DNA of 64,000 bases from Deltaproteobacteria bacterium (GCA_016218975.1 JACRCO010000069.1:48915-112914); one strand, 5' to 3'. Positions 51,043 to 59,724 are shown, counted from the stretch's first letter. The notes: generated by a model not told the origin, from the sequence alone. Numbers and translations: made by a program.

Positions 51043-52599
51043 TTACGCGAAGCAGATGCAGTAGCCGTTGTCCATCCCGGTGGCGGAGAGGTCCTTCGTC
51101 TTCCGAACGCCGGCGCAGGCGATCCGCGTGCGGGCCATCGAGGAATATATCTTCGGGCGCGGCGACTCCTTCGATGGGTCGTCTGCGGGAATGTCCTTCG
51201 TGGCGACGTGCAGGATCGCCTTCTCCGTCAGCGATTCGTAGGCGGCGTAGAACGGGTGCTCCTTCGAGATGTCACCTTGCGGGTCCCGCATATGGTACCA
51301 GCAGCCGCCTCCGTGGAAGTAACGCAGGTCTTCCACCTTTCCGCCGCCAGGCAGGACGGTGAAGGAACGGATCCGCCGGACTGCGGCGCTTTCCCGCCAC
51401 AGCCGCCCGATTTCGCCGGTGAGATAATCTCCCCCCTCGTCCAGCAGGTACCCGAGGTTGCAGGAAGGGTCGTGCATGGTAGTGGCGCACGGGTGAAGCA
51501 TGCCGTCCGCGTTGATCCCGAGGATGGTGTAGCCCGCGCCGCACATGTCCTTGCGGGGTCCGTTGGAGGCGATCGCCTCGAATATCTTGTCGTTGGTAAT
51601 CTTGAGTCCCGTCCGTGCGCCCACCCCCTTGGCCAGCCGGAGGGCCTCCTTGCATCCGGTGATCACATCGATCAGATCGGAAGCGGAAAGCCCGGCGGTG
51701 TTTCCCTCCCTGGCGTTCCCCGCGTCGAGCACGTAAATGATGTGATGGTAGTCTATTCCGCGGCTTCCTTCGCGCAATCCCGCCAGAAGGCGCGTCAGGT
51801 CGGGCAGCCTTGGGGCGGTTTGCGGCGTGGGCGTGGAGCTCACGCCGACCCGAACGCCTGCGCGTAGAAGGTTGCGTATTCCCTCCATCGCCGCGGCGAA
51901 CGATCCCTTTCCCCTCAGGAGGGAATTCGTTTCCTCGTCGGGCCCCTCCATGCTCACCTGGACGACGAGCCTTTCACGGTACGCCGCAAGCCGCGAAGCC
52001 CGCTCTGCGGTGACCAGAGTCCCGTTGGTGAACAGGATCGCCCGCGAACGCGCCGTCGCTCCGGCGATCAGGTCGAGAAGATCCGCGCGCAGGAACGGCT
52101 CCCCGCCGGTAAGGTAGAACACCTCCGCTCCGAGGGACCTGCATTCGTCCATCATGGCAAGCAGGGCCTCCTTCCGGATGCGCCTCCGGTCGTTGGCCAC
52201 GCGGTCGTAAGTGTAGCAATGGCGGCAGGCCTGGTTGCACTCGTAGTTGGTGACGATCCAGACTTCGTGGAGCCGCTCCGGCCCCAGCAGGCGGCTGCGC
52301 TCCACGAGTTCGGATGAGATCGGATGCGTCGAGAGGAACTCCTTCCGTGCGAGTTCCGCCGTGAATTTACGGAGGAATCTTTCCGCTTCATCGGGAGACG
52401 CCGCGCAGCATGAGGAGGCGAACGGGATCGCATCCGTAAGCGTCATCCCCTCGAGACGCCCCAGCAAACCGATTCCGGCCCGGTTCAGGCAGATCCAGTT
52501 TGCGTGCTCCGGGTCGATCGCGATGAACGCCCCGTCCTTTTCGCGGACGGCGAACCGGGGAACGTGAAACCTGCCGTCGGGATCGAGCGGAAACGCCAT
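51043..52599 (-). CDS. Radical SAM protein with PqqD-like N-terminus, SPASM-like domain and Cys tail
   Basis: A 518-residue protein from the ATG at 52597-52599 (GGGAGG at 9-base spacing). Residues 1-80 resemble PqqD-type peptide-recognition domains (FAVREKDGAFIAIDPEHAN, LNRAGIGLLGRLEGMT). The radical SAM core has C121, C125, C128 in NYECNQACRHCYTY and LTGGEPFLR. C353, C371, C380 and C433 (DMCGAGYTILGINADGMLHP, HGGGCWYHM) form a SPASM-like auxiliary cluster region. A tail of about 50 residues ends NGYCICFA. The fold suits a peptide-modifying enzyme. I see no precursor peptide gene nearby. The stop is TAA, so no selenocysteine at the end. Confidence 0.8.
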   Translation of the reverse strand: MAFPLDPDGRFHVPRFAVREKDGAFIAIDPEHANWICLNRAGIGLLGRLEGMTLTDAIPFASSCCAASPDEAERFLRKFTAELARKEFLSTHPISSELVERSRLLGPERLHEVWIVTNYECNQACRHCYTYDRVANDRRRIRKEALLAMMDECRSLGAEVFYLTGGEPFLRADLLDLIAGATARSRAILFTNGTLVTAERASRLAAYRERLVVQVSMEGPDEETNSLLRGKGSFAAAMEGIRNLLRAGVRVGVSSTPTPQTAPRLPDLTRLLAGLREGSRGIDYHHIIYVLDAGNAREGNTAGLSASDLIDVITGCKEALRLAKGVGARTGLKITNDKIFEAIASNGPRKDMCGAGYTILGINADGMLHPCATTMHDPSCNLGYLLDEGGDYLTGEIGRLWRESAAVRRIRSFTVLPGGGKVEDLRYFHGGGCWYHMRDPQGDISKEHPFYAAYESLTEKAILHVATKDIPADDPSKESPRPKIYSSMARTRIACAGVRKTKDLSATGMDNGYCICFA

Positions 52600-52615
52600 C
52601 GCGGGGTACCTCCCG

Positions 52616-52945
52616 TCAGTCTTCGTCCAGCGATTGAAGCGCCTGCACGCCGTGGACCAGGGACGCCCCGCCGCGGATGACGGCGGCGACATGGATCGCT
52701 TCGGTCATTTCCTCGCGCGAGGCGCCGGCCGAAGAAGCTCCTTTGGAATGGACGTCGATGCAATAAGGGCACTGGATGGCGTGCGCGACCGCGAACGCGA
52801 TCAACTCCTTGGCCTTTTTGCTCAACGCCCCCTCCGCGAACGCTGCGGCGGACCAGGCGTTGTACGCCTCGAATGCGTCCGGCGCGAACTCCTTGAGATC
52901 GGGAAACGCGTTGAGGTCGGTGCGTGTGTAGAAAGGTCGCGACAT
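52616..52945 (-). CDS. AhpD/carboxymuconolactone decarboxylase-like peroxidase
   Basis: A 109-residue alkylhydroperoxidase-type protein with redox Cys pair C59 and C62 in AHAIQCPYCIDVHSKGA, then VAAVIRGGASLVHGVQAL. The pattern closely resembles the peroxidase-like proteins annotated with arsenosugar biosynthesis radical SAM systems. It has its own GGGAGGGGA site and lies 16 bases upstream of the radical SAM gene, in the same operon. It could supply or remove thiol-bound intermediates for the radical enzyme. Confidence 0.85.
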   Translation of the reverse strand: MSRPFYTRTDLNAFPDLKEFAPDAFEAYNAWSAAAFAEGALSKKAKELIAFAVAHAIQCPYCIDVHSKGASSAGASREEMTEAIHVAAVIRGGASLVHGVQALQSLDED

Positions 52946-53018
52946 GGCGGAAGTCCCCTCCCTGCGAATTCGTGCGTTCTTTCAAGTTTATCATGCGCGA
53001 TGGGGCGGCCCGGATTTC

Positions 53019-53047
53019 TTGACAATGCATTCCGGCCCAAATAACGT
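53019..53047 (+). promoter_or_regulatory. Sigma70-type promoter for pepA
   Basis: TTGACA (53019-53024), 17-base spacer and TAACGT (53042-53047) lie about 90 bases upstream of the pepA start, in the divergent region shared with the CMD/radical SAM operon. Perfect -35, moderate -10. Consensus match only. Confidence 0.55.
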
Positions 53048-53137
53048 TTAATGAAACCTGCGGGTCGGCAGTCGCGTCTTGATAACGATTCGCCGCGCCG
53101 TTCGAACAGGAGATCGTTCATTAACGGGAGAGCCCTG

Positions 53138-54673
53138 ATGAAAATCGAGTTGGTCGCCGGAGATATCCGCAAGCACAAGGCGGACATTATAGTCGTCAAC
53201 CTCTTCGAAGGCGTGAAGAAGCCGGGAGGCGCCACCGGGGCTGTCGACGCCGCGATCGGCGGCGCGATTTCGGCAGCGATCGCCGATGGAGATTTCGACG
53301 GGAAATGGGGTGAAACCCTCCTCCTCCGTCCCGGCCGGGGGATCGCATCGCCCCGCGTGCTGGTCGCAGGCCTCGGCAAGAAGGAACAGTTCACTCCCGA
53401 TCGAGTACGGCAGACGGCCCTTCCCGTGCTGCGCATCGCGAAGAAACTGAAGCTTAAAACCGTCGCATCGGTTCTCCATGGCGCCGGGATCGGCGGACTG
53501 GACCCCCGGGAGGCGGCCCGGTTCGCCGCGTTGGGCGCATCGCTCTCCTCGTATGAATTCGACCGGTACAAGTCGGAGAAAGCCGGCCGCGTGGAAAGAT
53601 TCCGGATCGTCGAGTTCAACCGGGCGGTCGCAGGGACGGTAAAGGCGGGGTTGGAAGAGGGCGCCCGGCTGGGAGAGGCGATCAACTGGGGGCGGGACCT
53701 CGTGGCCTCTCCCCCGGCGGACCTGCGCCCCGACGGGCTGGCTCGCGCCGCAAAGGGAGTTTCGCAGGGCCTGGGTGCGGATGCGAAAAAAAGGATCCGG
53801 GTACGGGTGCACGGAGTGGAGGACATCCGGGCATGGAAGATGGGAGGGATCCTTGCGGTCGGGAAGGGGAGCGAAGTTTCCCCGAGGCTGATCGTCGTGG
53901 AATACCGCGGCGGCCGGCCGGGTGGACCGTGGACGGCGCTCGTGGGCAAGGGCGTCACCTTCGACACCGGCGGGATCTCGCTGAAAAAGTGGGAAGGTAT
54001 GGAAAAGATGAAGTACGACATGGCCGGCGGCGCGGGAATGCTGGCGACCGCCCGCGCGGCCGCGGCTCTCGGGATCCGCAGGAACATCGTCGCGGTCGTC
54101 CCCGCCGTGGAAAACATGCCCTCCGGCACGGCGTACCGGCCGGGGGACGTCCTTCGGACGATGTCGGGGAAAACGGTGGAGGTGCTATCCACCGACGCGG
54201 AAGGGCGCCTCATCCTCGCGGATGCCATCACCTACGTTAAGATGAAGTATCGCCCGGCCGAAATGATCGACGCGGCCACGCTGACCGGCGCGTGCGTCGT
54301 CGCTTTGGGGAGCGTGACGATGGGCATGATGGGGAACGACGAATCGCTTCTCTCCCGCATGAAGGAAGCATCGGCCGCCTCCGGCGAGAAGGTGTGGGAA
54401 CTGCCGCTGCACGAGGAGTATTTCGAGCAGATAAAGAGCGACGTCGGGGACCTCAAGAACATCGGAGGCCCGGAAGCGGGGACGATAACCGCCGGGTATT
54501 TCCTGAAGGAGTTCGCCGGCGACACGCCGTGGGTCCACCTGGATATCGCCGGCGTTGCGTGGCGGGAAAAGGACAGGATGGGATACGCTCCCGGCCCGAC
54601 AGGCGTTCCCGTCCGGCTTTTAGCGCATTTCCTCTCACGGGAGAAGGAGCAGAAGGCTTTTCCCCGCAGGTAA
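53138..54673 (+). CDS. pepA: Leucyl aminopeptidase (M17, PepA)
   Basis: Cytosolic two-metal aminopeptidase that removes N-terminal residues. The ATG at 53138 (GGGAG upstream) gives 511 residues opening MKIELVAGDIRKHKADIIVV. Active-site motifs: LVGKGVTFDTGGISLK, DMAGGAGMLATARA, MPSGTAYRPGDVLRTMSG and STDAEGRLILADA, where the family usually has NTDAEGRL. A longer in-frame ATG at 53051 adds 29 basic residues and overlaps the leader; it is less likely. PepA in some bacteria also binds DNA, but nothing here shows that role. Confidence 0.93.
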   Translation: MKIELVAGDIRKHKADIIVVNLFEGVKKPGGATGAVDAAIGGAISAAIADGDFDGKWGETLLLRPGRGIASPRVLVAGLGKKEQFTPDRVRQTALPVLRIAKKLKLKTVASVLHGAGIGGLDPREAARFAALGASLSSYEFDRYKSEKAGRVERFRIVEFNRAVAGTVKAGLEEGARLGEAINWGRDLVASPPADLRPDGLARAAKGVSQGLGADAKKRIRVRVHGVEDIRAWKMGGILAVGKGSEVSPRLIVVEYRGGRPGGPWTALVGKGVTFDTGGISLKKWEGMEKMKYDMAGGAGMLATARAAAALGIRRNIVAVVPAVENMPSGTAYRPGDVLRTMSGKTVEVLSTDAEGRLILADAITYVKMKYRPAEMIDAATLTGACVVALGSVTMGMMGNDESLLSRMKEASAASGEKVWELPLHEEYFEQIKSDVGDLKNIGGPEAGTITAGYFLKEFAGDTPWVHLDIAGVAWREKDRMGYAPGPTGVPVRLLAHFLSREKEQKAFPRR

Positions 54674-54678
54674 AAACG

Positions 54679-55344
54679 ATGGCAGATCTGCCGCCTTTGC
54701 AGCCGGAAGACCGGGAATACGCAACCTGTCCGTACTGCACTCTTCAAATCGCGGTCGATGCCGCGGAATGCCCTCATTGCCGGAAGATCCTGCCGCCAGG
54801 CGGGAAACTCCGGGATAAATACGGCCCGACGGGCGAAAGGCGCGATCGCTTCCGCCTCCTTCTCGCCGGCGATCGGCGGTTCGGACGACTCGCCGACCTC
54901 TGGACCCGTTACGGCAGGTGGATCAAGGTCGCGGGTCCGGTCCTTGCCGGTTTCGCCACGCTTTTCCTCGTATACGGCGTCTGGGTGGACTACAACGTGA
55001 GCATCGTGCCGAATGCGACCCTTCCTGTCGAGGTGAAGAAGGACAAGCGGGACCAGGCGGATCTGCTCACGGTCTTCGTGACGAACCGGGGAGAGGATAT
55101 ACCCGACCTGTCTCTCAAGTCGATCGGCATCGTGGTGGAGTTCGTCTACCGGGACGGGCGGCGGGAGAGGAAAACGGTATTCCCGAAGGCGGAACATCAT
55201 GGCGAGGGGGCGATGCTGAACGGAGAAACCGGAAAATACGAAATCGCCGTCCCATCGAAGGGGTTGAAAGAGGTCATACTCCGGAGCGAGGTCGTCGACC
55301 TCGGCATGGGCAGGACGATCGTTCCTTCCGGAGTTAAGAGGTGA
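54679..55344 (+). CDS. Zinc-ribbon membrane protein of unknown function
   Basis: A 221-residue protein with an N-terminal C4 zinc ribbon (CPYC and CPHC, 13 residues apart), a basic linker, one membrane helix (VAGPVLAGFATLFLVYGVWVDY) and a C-terminal extracytoplasmic beta-rich domain (LLTVFVTNRGEDIPDLSL, VVEFVYRDGRRERKTVF). The ATG at 54679 sits 5 bases after the pepA stop with AGG upstream, so the two are co-transcribed. The architecture resembles DUF3426-type zinc-ribbon/membrane proteins. The end overlaps the convergent transferase gene by 11 bases. No function is assigned. Confidence 0.65.
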   Translation: MADLPPLQPEDREYATCPYCTLQIAVDAAECPHCRKILPPGGKLRDKYGPTGERRDRFRLLLAGDRRFGRLADLWTRYGRWIKVAGPVLAGFATLFLVYGVWVDYNVSIVPNATLPVEVKKDKRDQADLLTVFVTNRGEDIPDLSLKSIGIVVEFVYRDGRRERKTVFPKAEHHGEGAMLNGETGKYEIAVPSKGLKEVILRSEVVDLGMGRTIVPSGVKR

Positions 55345-56038
55345 TTCTGCCGGTAACCGGGGAGACCCTGCGGGAGGCGATCCCGAGCCATTCCCGCGTC
55401 CGCGGGCATGCGGGACGGGGGCCGAGACGCATCCGACGGCGAAGTTCGTCCAGGGATTCCGCCGTATCGATATCCAACTCCGCGGGAAGCAGCGCATAAG
55501 CCATCCCGGCATTACGACATCTTGAAATCACTGCGGCGAGAACGGTCCGGGTGCTCCAGGCAATCCCGCGCAGCAGGTCCGGGGAGGGGGCGCAAAGGCC
55601 GATGAGGTAGAAGCCACCGTCTTCGGCCGGGCCGAAAACCGCATCGGCCCCATCCTCGAGTTCCCGGAGCGCCGACCGGATCCGTCCCGCGGAAAGCGCA
55701 GGGCAATCGGCCCCGATGACCGCAACCCTTCGTGCCCCGCTCGAGAACGCCGCATCCATCGCATTCGTCATCCGTTCCCCGAGATCGTATCCTTTCTGGT
55801 CCATCAGGATGAATCCGGAAAAGGGAGCTGCGAGGAAATGGCCCCTCGCTTCCGGCGGAGAATGGAAGAGGAACTTGCGGAGCCTTCGCAGGGATACCGC
55901 TTCGGCGGCGGTGTCTTCGAGGAGGCACGCATAAAGCCCCGCGGCCTCTCGTGGTGTTAATGGAGGGCAGAGCCGCGTCTTGACCTTACCGGAAACCGGC
56001 GCCTTGCACATAAGTACCAGCGCGCTGTCGCCGCTCAT
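55334..56038 (-). CDS. DUF2064/TIGR04282-type glycosyltransferase
   Basis: A 234-residue GT-A-fold transferase. It opens LVLMCKAPVSGKVKTRLCPP, the family signature, then GADCPALSAGRI (metal-binding acidic motif), AVFGPAEDGGFYLIGL and ELDIDTAESLDELRRR. Members are annotated as rSAM/selenodomain-associated transferase 1 or arsenosugar-related glycosyltransferase. A CMD protein of the associated type lies 2.4 kb away, but pepA and the zinc-ribbon gene separate them and the strands and spacing do not show one operon. The sugar acceptor is unknown. Confidence 0.87.
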   Translation of the reverse strand: MSGDSALVLMCKAPVSGKVKTRLCPPLTPREAAGLYACLLEDTAAEAVSLRRLRKFLFHSPPEARGHFLAAPFSGFILMDQKGYDLGERMTNAMDAAFSSGARRVAVIGADCPALSAGRIRSALRELEDGADAVFGPAEDGGFYLIGLCAPSPDLLRGIAWSTRTVLAAVISRCRNAGMAYALLPAELDIDTAESLDELRRRMRLGPRPACPRTREWLGIASRRVSPVTGRITS

Positions 56039-56068
56039 TCGGATCCTCCGGGCGCGTCACAGTTCGTT

Positions 56069-56173
56069 GCCCTACCCCATTTTATAGGGAAGGGCGATCG
56101 GGCAAGTAAATAAATCCGGGCGGAATGCCGATATATGTATCAAAATGGGCATGCAGTAATAGCAACTGTATGC
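56069..56173. other. Two stem-loops in the region upstream of the HEAT protein
   Basis: GCCCT-A-CCC and GGG-A-AGGGC (56069-56095) form a hairpin with one internal mismatch around an AT-rich loop. Closer to the gene, GCATGCAGT (56149-56157) and ACTGTATGC (56165-56173) form a 9-bp stem with one G-T wobble and a 7-base loop. The second ends directly before the GGGGG ribosome binding site at 56174, so it could affect translation of the HEAT protein. Its functional role is inferred only from position. Confidence 0.4.
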
Positions 56174-56186
56174 GGGGGAAAATCAA

Positions 56187-57800
56187 CTGCGAAGCGCCGT
56201 TGCCCGATACATCATCGCCGTATTGCTTGTTCTGTCGATTCCGTCCGCCGTTCGGTGCGCCGAGCACCGCACGAAAGATCCGGCCCGTGCCGGAGTGGCG
56301 GAGATCGACGAGCATTTCGTGAAGGGCGGGGCTGCAGCCGCCGAGGGGATCCTTCCATATCTGAAGAACCGCGAGGCGGGAGTGCGCGCCCACGCCATGA
56401 AACGGCTTGTGGATCTCGGGCCCGCCGCGGTCGACGCGCTCCTCGGCGCGCTCGAAGATGAAGAGATCCGCTGGCTGGTCTGCGGAACCCTTGTAAACAT
56501 CGGAGACGAATCCGTCGCGAAGACGACGTTGGCGTTGAAGCATAAAAATCCCCTTGTCCGAGGCAACGCCATATTCATCCTCAGGCAGCTCGATGCCCGT
56601 TCCGCCGTCGTTTCCATACAGGCGGCGCTTTCCGACCCCGTCCCGTCGGTCCAGGTGCATGCGATACAGGCGTTGGCGCAGTTCGGAGGCGAGGGCAACC
56701 TGAGGCTGGTCATGGGAAAGGCCGACAGCGTCGTCCCCTCCGTACGCGATGCGGCGATGGAGTCACTTCCGAAATTCGGGGAGGGGGCCGTCCCCCTTCT
56801 GGCCTCTTCTCTGACCTACGGCAGTTCCGAAGTCAGGATGGGCGCGATCCGTGCGCTGGGAGCGATCGGCACGGGCGAAGCTCTCCGTTACGTCCGCAAG
56901 GGATTGTCCGATCCCCTCCCGCAGGCCCGATATTACGCGATACAGATCCTGGGGGAAAAGGAAGATCCCTCGATGCTCGAGGTCATCGGGGGATATTTCG
57001 ATGATCCCGATCCGGATGTGCGGGAAGCGGCCGAAGATGCCTTCGCGAGGATACCCGACGCCGGAAGCGGAATCCTGCTCCGGTTCCTGAGGGAAGGGAA
57101 CGCCCTTCAGAAGATCGGTGCAGCCGCGGCTGTCCGTAAAGCAGGATACCGCCCTGCGCTCCCTCAACTCCTGGAGACCATGCGCGGTCCCGGCGCGGAA
57201 GTCAAGGTTGCGGCGGTGGCGGCGCTGATGGCGCTTTCCGAGCCGTCTTCCGTTGAAAAACTTGTCGAAGGCCTCAAGGACCCCGAGGTCCGCTGGATCT
57301 GCGTTATCGCGCTGAAGCAGTTCGGCGACACGAACCTGCGCCCGCTTCTGAAAAAGAGCGGCGACCCCGAAACCGATCACTGGAAGGAGGTAGTTCTCGA
57401 AGGGATGGGGGACCGCGTGCTCGCCGGCTGCCTCGATACCCTTAAACGGAAAGAGGAAGACGTCGGCATCAGGATCGCCAGCATCTGCACGCTGAAACAG
57501 GTCAAGGACACGCGCGCGGTCATTCCGCTGGTCGAACTTTTGGGCGACGAGAAACTCGGGTACGTCGCGGGCTTCGTCCTGTCCCGGATGGGCGACGCCG
57601 CGGTGGAGCCGCTTCTTTTTTCGCTGAAAAACGAAAACCCCTCCGTGCGCGCCCGCGCTGCCGCAGCTCTCGGCGATCTCGGGTGCGGCGACGGCTCCGG
57701 GCCGCTCCGTCCGTTGCTGGCGGATTCGGACCTGCAGGTGCGCAAGGCCGCCGAAGACGCCATCCGCAAGCTCGAAAGCAAGCCGCCCGTCTCCAATTGA
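56187..57800 (+). CDS. Exported HEAT-repeat protein with probable CTG start
   Basis: About 537 residues: a signal-like N-terminus (AVARYIIAVLLVLSIPSAVRC) and then about twelve HEAT/PBS-lyase-type repeats (EAGVRAHAMKRLVDLGPAAV, NPLVRGNAIFILRQL, PDVREAAEDAFARI and similar). No ATG, GTG or TTG precedes the signal segment in frame; the TTG at 56223 falls inside it. CTG at 56187 has GGGGG at 8-base spacing. Alternatively, one G missing from the G5 run would join an ATG at 56170 to the frame, giving a normal signal peptide. It is probably periplasmic, and its function is unknown. Confidence 0.75.
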   Translation: MRSAVARYIIAVLLVLSIPSAVRCAEHRTKDPARAGVAEIDEHFVKGGAAAAEGILPYLKNREAGVRAHAMKRLVDLGPAAVDALLGALEDEEIRWLVCGTLVNIGDESVAKTTLALKHKNPLVRGNAIFILRQLDARSAVVSIQAALSDPVPSVQVHAIQALAQFGGEGNLRLVMGKADSVVPSVRDAAMESLPKFGEGAVPLLASSLTYGSSEVRMGAIRALGAIGTGEALRYVRKGLSDPLPQARYYAIQILGEKEDPSMLEVIGGYFDDPDPDVREAAEDAFARIPDAGSGILLRFLREGNALQKIGAAAAVRKAGYRPALPQLLETMRGPGAEVKVAAVAALMALSEPSSVEKLVEGLKDPEVRWICVIALKQFGDTNLRPLLKKSGDPETDHWKEVVLEGMGDRVLAGCLDTLKRKEEDVGIRIASICTLKQVKDTRAVIPLVELLGDEKLGYVAGFVLSRMGDAAVEPLLFSLKNENPSVRARAAAALGDLGCGDGSGPLRPLLADSDLQVRKAAEDAIRKLESKPPVSN

Positions 57801-57850
57801 TCACGATCCGCATTCCAGGCGCCTTGATGCATGCCGCCGTCGTTTGACGG

Positions 57851-57880
57851 TTGCGGAAGGCGAGCCGGCGCGGGTAGAAT
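57851..57880 (+). promoter_or_regulatory. Weak sigma70-type promoter for hisG
   Basis: TTGCGG (57851-57856), 18-base spacer, TAGAAT (57875-57880). The -10 is good and the -35 only partial; an upstream TTGACG at 57844 has poor spacing. It lies about 30 bases upstream of the hisG ATG, which has a GAGGTGA site. Confidence 0.35.
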
Positions 57881-57910
57881 TACCTTCTTACGATTTCGAA
57901 GAGGTGAGTC

Positions 57911-58798
57911 ATGAAGGAGAAAAAGAGGAACGTCCTGTCCATTGGACTTCCGAAGGGAAGCCTGCAGGATTCCACGCTCGCGCTGTTCCGGAAGGCCGGC
58001 TTCACGATCACGGTGGGATCCCGCAGTTACATCCCTTCCATCGACGACGAGGAGCTTTCCGGGCTTCTCATCCGTGCCCAGGAGATGGCGCGGTATGTAC
58101 AGGACGGCATCCTCGACGTCGGGCTTACCGGGCGAGACTGGGTGATGGAGCAGAACGCGAAGGTGAAGGAAGTGTGCCCGCTGCTGTACGCCAAGGGCGG
58201 CCTGCGCCCCGTCCGGTGGGTAGTGGCTGTTCCGAACGAATCGCCGATCAGGCGCATCGAAGATCTTCAGGGAAAGCGTATCGCCACCGAGCTCGTGCAG
58301 TACACCCGGCGGTACCTTAAAGATCGCGGGGTCGAGGCGCTCGTCGAGTTTTCCTGGGGCGCGACGGAGGTGAAGCCGCCGCGGCTTGCGGATGCGATCG
58401 TCGACCTGACCGAGACGGGGAGCTCTCTCCGGGCAAACAACTTGAGGGTCGTCGAGACGATCCTGGAGTCCACGACGGTCCTGATCGCAAACCGGGAAGC
58501 GTGGAAGGACCCGTGGAAACGCCAGAAGATCGAAAACGTCGCGATGCTCCTCACCGGCGCGCTGCGGGCGCAGGAGAAGGTCGGGCTGAAGATGAACGTA
58601 CCGCGGAACAGCCTCGACCATGTCCTGAAGGTGCTTCCCGCGATGCAGAACCCCACCATTTCATCTTTAAGCGAGGCGGGATGGTTCAGCCTCGAAGTGA
58701 TCGTCGACGAAAAGACAGTGCGGGAACTCGTGCCGGTCCTGAAAAAAGCGGGCGCGTCGGGAATCGTGGAGTACCCGCTGAACAAGGTGATTCCGTAG
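57911..58798 (+). CDS. hisG: ATP phosphoribosyltransferase, long form
   Basis: First enzyme of histidine synthesis. The 295-residue protein has [21 protein letters not shown], the phosphate-binding [14 protein letters not shown] and [18 protein letters not shown], and a C-terminal ACT-like regulatory domain ([42 protein letters not shown]). That domain marks the long, HisZ-independent class, which is feedback-inhibited by histidine. No other his genes are adjacent. Start ATG follows GAGGTGAGTC. Confidence 0.95.
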   Translation: MKEKKRNVLSIGLPKGSLQDSTLALFRKAGFTITVGSRSYIPSIDDEELSGLLIRAQEMARYVQDGILDVGLTGRDWVMEQNAKVKEVCPLLYAKGGLRPVRWVVAVPNESPIRRIEDLQGKRIATELVQYTRRYLKDRGVEALVEFSWGATEVKPPRLADAIVDLTETGSSLRANNLRVVETILESTTVLIANREAWKDPWKRQKIENVAMLLTGALRAQEKVGLKMNVPRNSLDHVLKVLPAMQNPTISSLSEAGWFSLEVIVDEKTVRELVPVLKKAGASGIVEYPLNKVIP

Positions 58799-58812
58799 GC
58801 TCCTCGGCCGCA

Positions 58813-59652
58813 CTGAAGAAGGCCCTGTCGGCCGCCGTCGCGGAGCGTGGGAGGGAGTTCCTGCCCTCTGACCCCCTGGAATTCGCGCACCGGTTCCGCT
58901 CCTTCAAGGACCGTGAGGCTGCCGCCTTCATCGCCGCGTCTTTCGCCTTCGGCAACGTCACCCAGATTCGTTCATTCCTGTCACGCTTCTTCGATGCGTT
59001 GGGCCCATCGCCGCACAAGGCGATTGCAGGACCGCTCCCTCTCCCGGAACGGCGGATCGCCGGGCTGTACCACCGTTTCATTTCGGAAGGCGGGGTCCGC
59101 CGTTTCCTCGGATGCATGCGAAAGGCATATCTAGCCCACGGAAACCTCGAGTCGATGTTCCGCAAAGGCATGGACGGTCCGTGCACGGATATGCGGGAAG
59201 CTCTCGCACGTTTTCTCGACGGCTTTCGCGCGGCCTGGGGCGGAGCCCTGCCGCGCCAAAGGAACTTCCTCTTTCCCGATCCGCGAAGGGGATCGGCCTG
59301 CAAGCGCCACAACCTTTTCCTGCGGTGGATGGTGCGCGGCGGCGACGGGATCGACCTGGGGATCTGGACCGCTCTTTCCACGCGGGACCTTGTCGTTCCC
59401 CTCGACACGCACATGATCCGGATGGGGCGGCTGCTGGGTCTGACGCGCCGCGTCACGCCCGGCTGGAGGATGGCGGAGGAGATCACCGCCGCATTCCGCG
59501 CCGTCTGCCCGGAAGACCCGGTGAAGTTCGACTTCGCACTGACCCGGATCGGAATATTGAAGGAGTGCTCTCCGGGAAGGGTGGAGGCATGCGCGATTTG
59601 CGCGATAAAGGGAGTCTGCGCGCGGGCGCGGCTCTCCGGCATCGGAAATTGA
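58813..59652 (+). CDS. TIGR02757-family protein (DUF2400) with uncertain start
   Basis: A protein of about 279 residues. It shows PLEFAHRFRSFKDREAAAFI, AFGNVTQIRSFLSRFFDALG, KRHNLFLRWMVRGGDGIDLG, LVVPLDTHMIRMGRLLGLT and a C-terminal cysteine cluster (ACAICAIKGVCAR). These match the TIGR02757 family, which is related to endonuclease III-type helix-hairpin-helix glycosylases with an Fe-S-like cysteine set. The role is unknown. Family N-termini begin at LKKAL, where the codon is CTG at 58813. The nearest ATG (58681) lies inside hisG and would add 44 shadow-like residues. The start is therefore unresolved. Confidence 0.7.
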   Translation: MKKALSAAVAERGREFLPSDPLEFAHRFRSFKDREAAAFIAASFAFGNVTQIRSFLSRFFDALGPSPHKAIAGPLPLPERRIAGLYHRFISEGGVRRFLGCMRKAYLAHGNLESMFRKGMDGPCTDMREALARFLDGFRAAWGGALPRQRNFLFPDPRRGSACKRHNLFLRWMVRGGDGIDLGIWTALSTRDLVVPLDTHMIRMGRLLGLTRRVTPGWRMAEEITAAFRAVCPEDPVKFDFALTRIGILKECSPGRVEACAICAIKGVCARARLSGIGN

Positions 59653-59724
59653 TATTGCCGTTTTTTCCCCGCCTGCGATAGATTTGGAACATCGGTTCCG
59701 CATTCACGGTGTACGGGAGGAACC

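Noticed and set aside
51043..51060. Selenocysteine (TGA readthrough) at the end of the radical SAM gene
   Set aside because: The stop codon is TAA and no in-frame TGA occurs in the tail.
51043..52599. Identification of the radical SAM protein as ArsS
   Set aside because: ArsS is shorter, lacks the SPASM-like cysteines and PqqD-like segment, and has a different C-terminal cysteine domain.
59680..59702. Sigma54-type promoter before the MshEN-PilT gene
   Set aside because: GG and GC elements are 12 bases apart rather than 10, so spacing does not fit.
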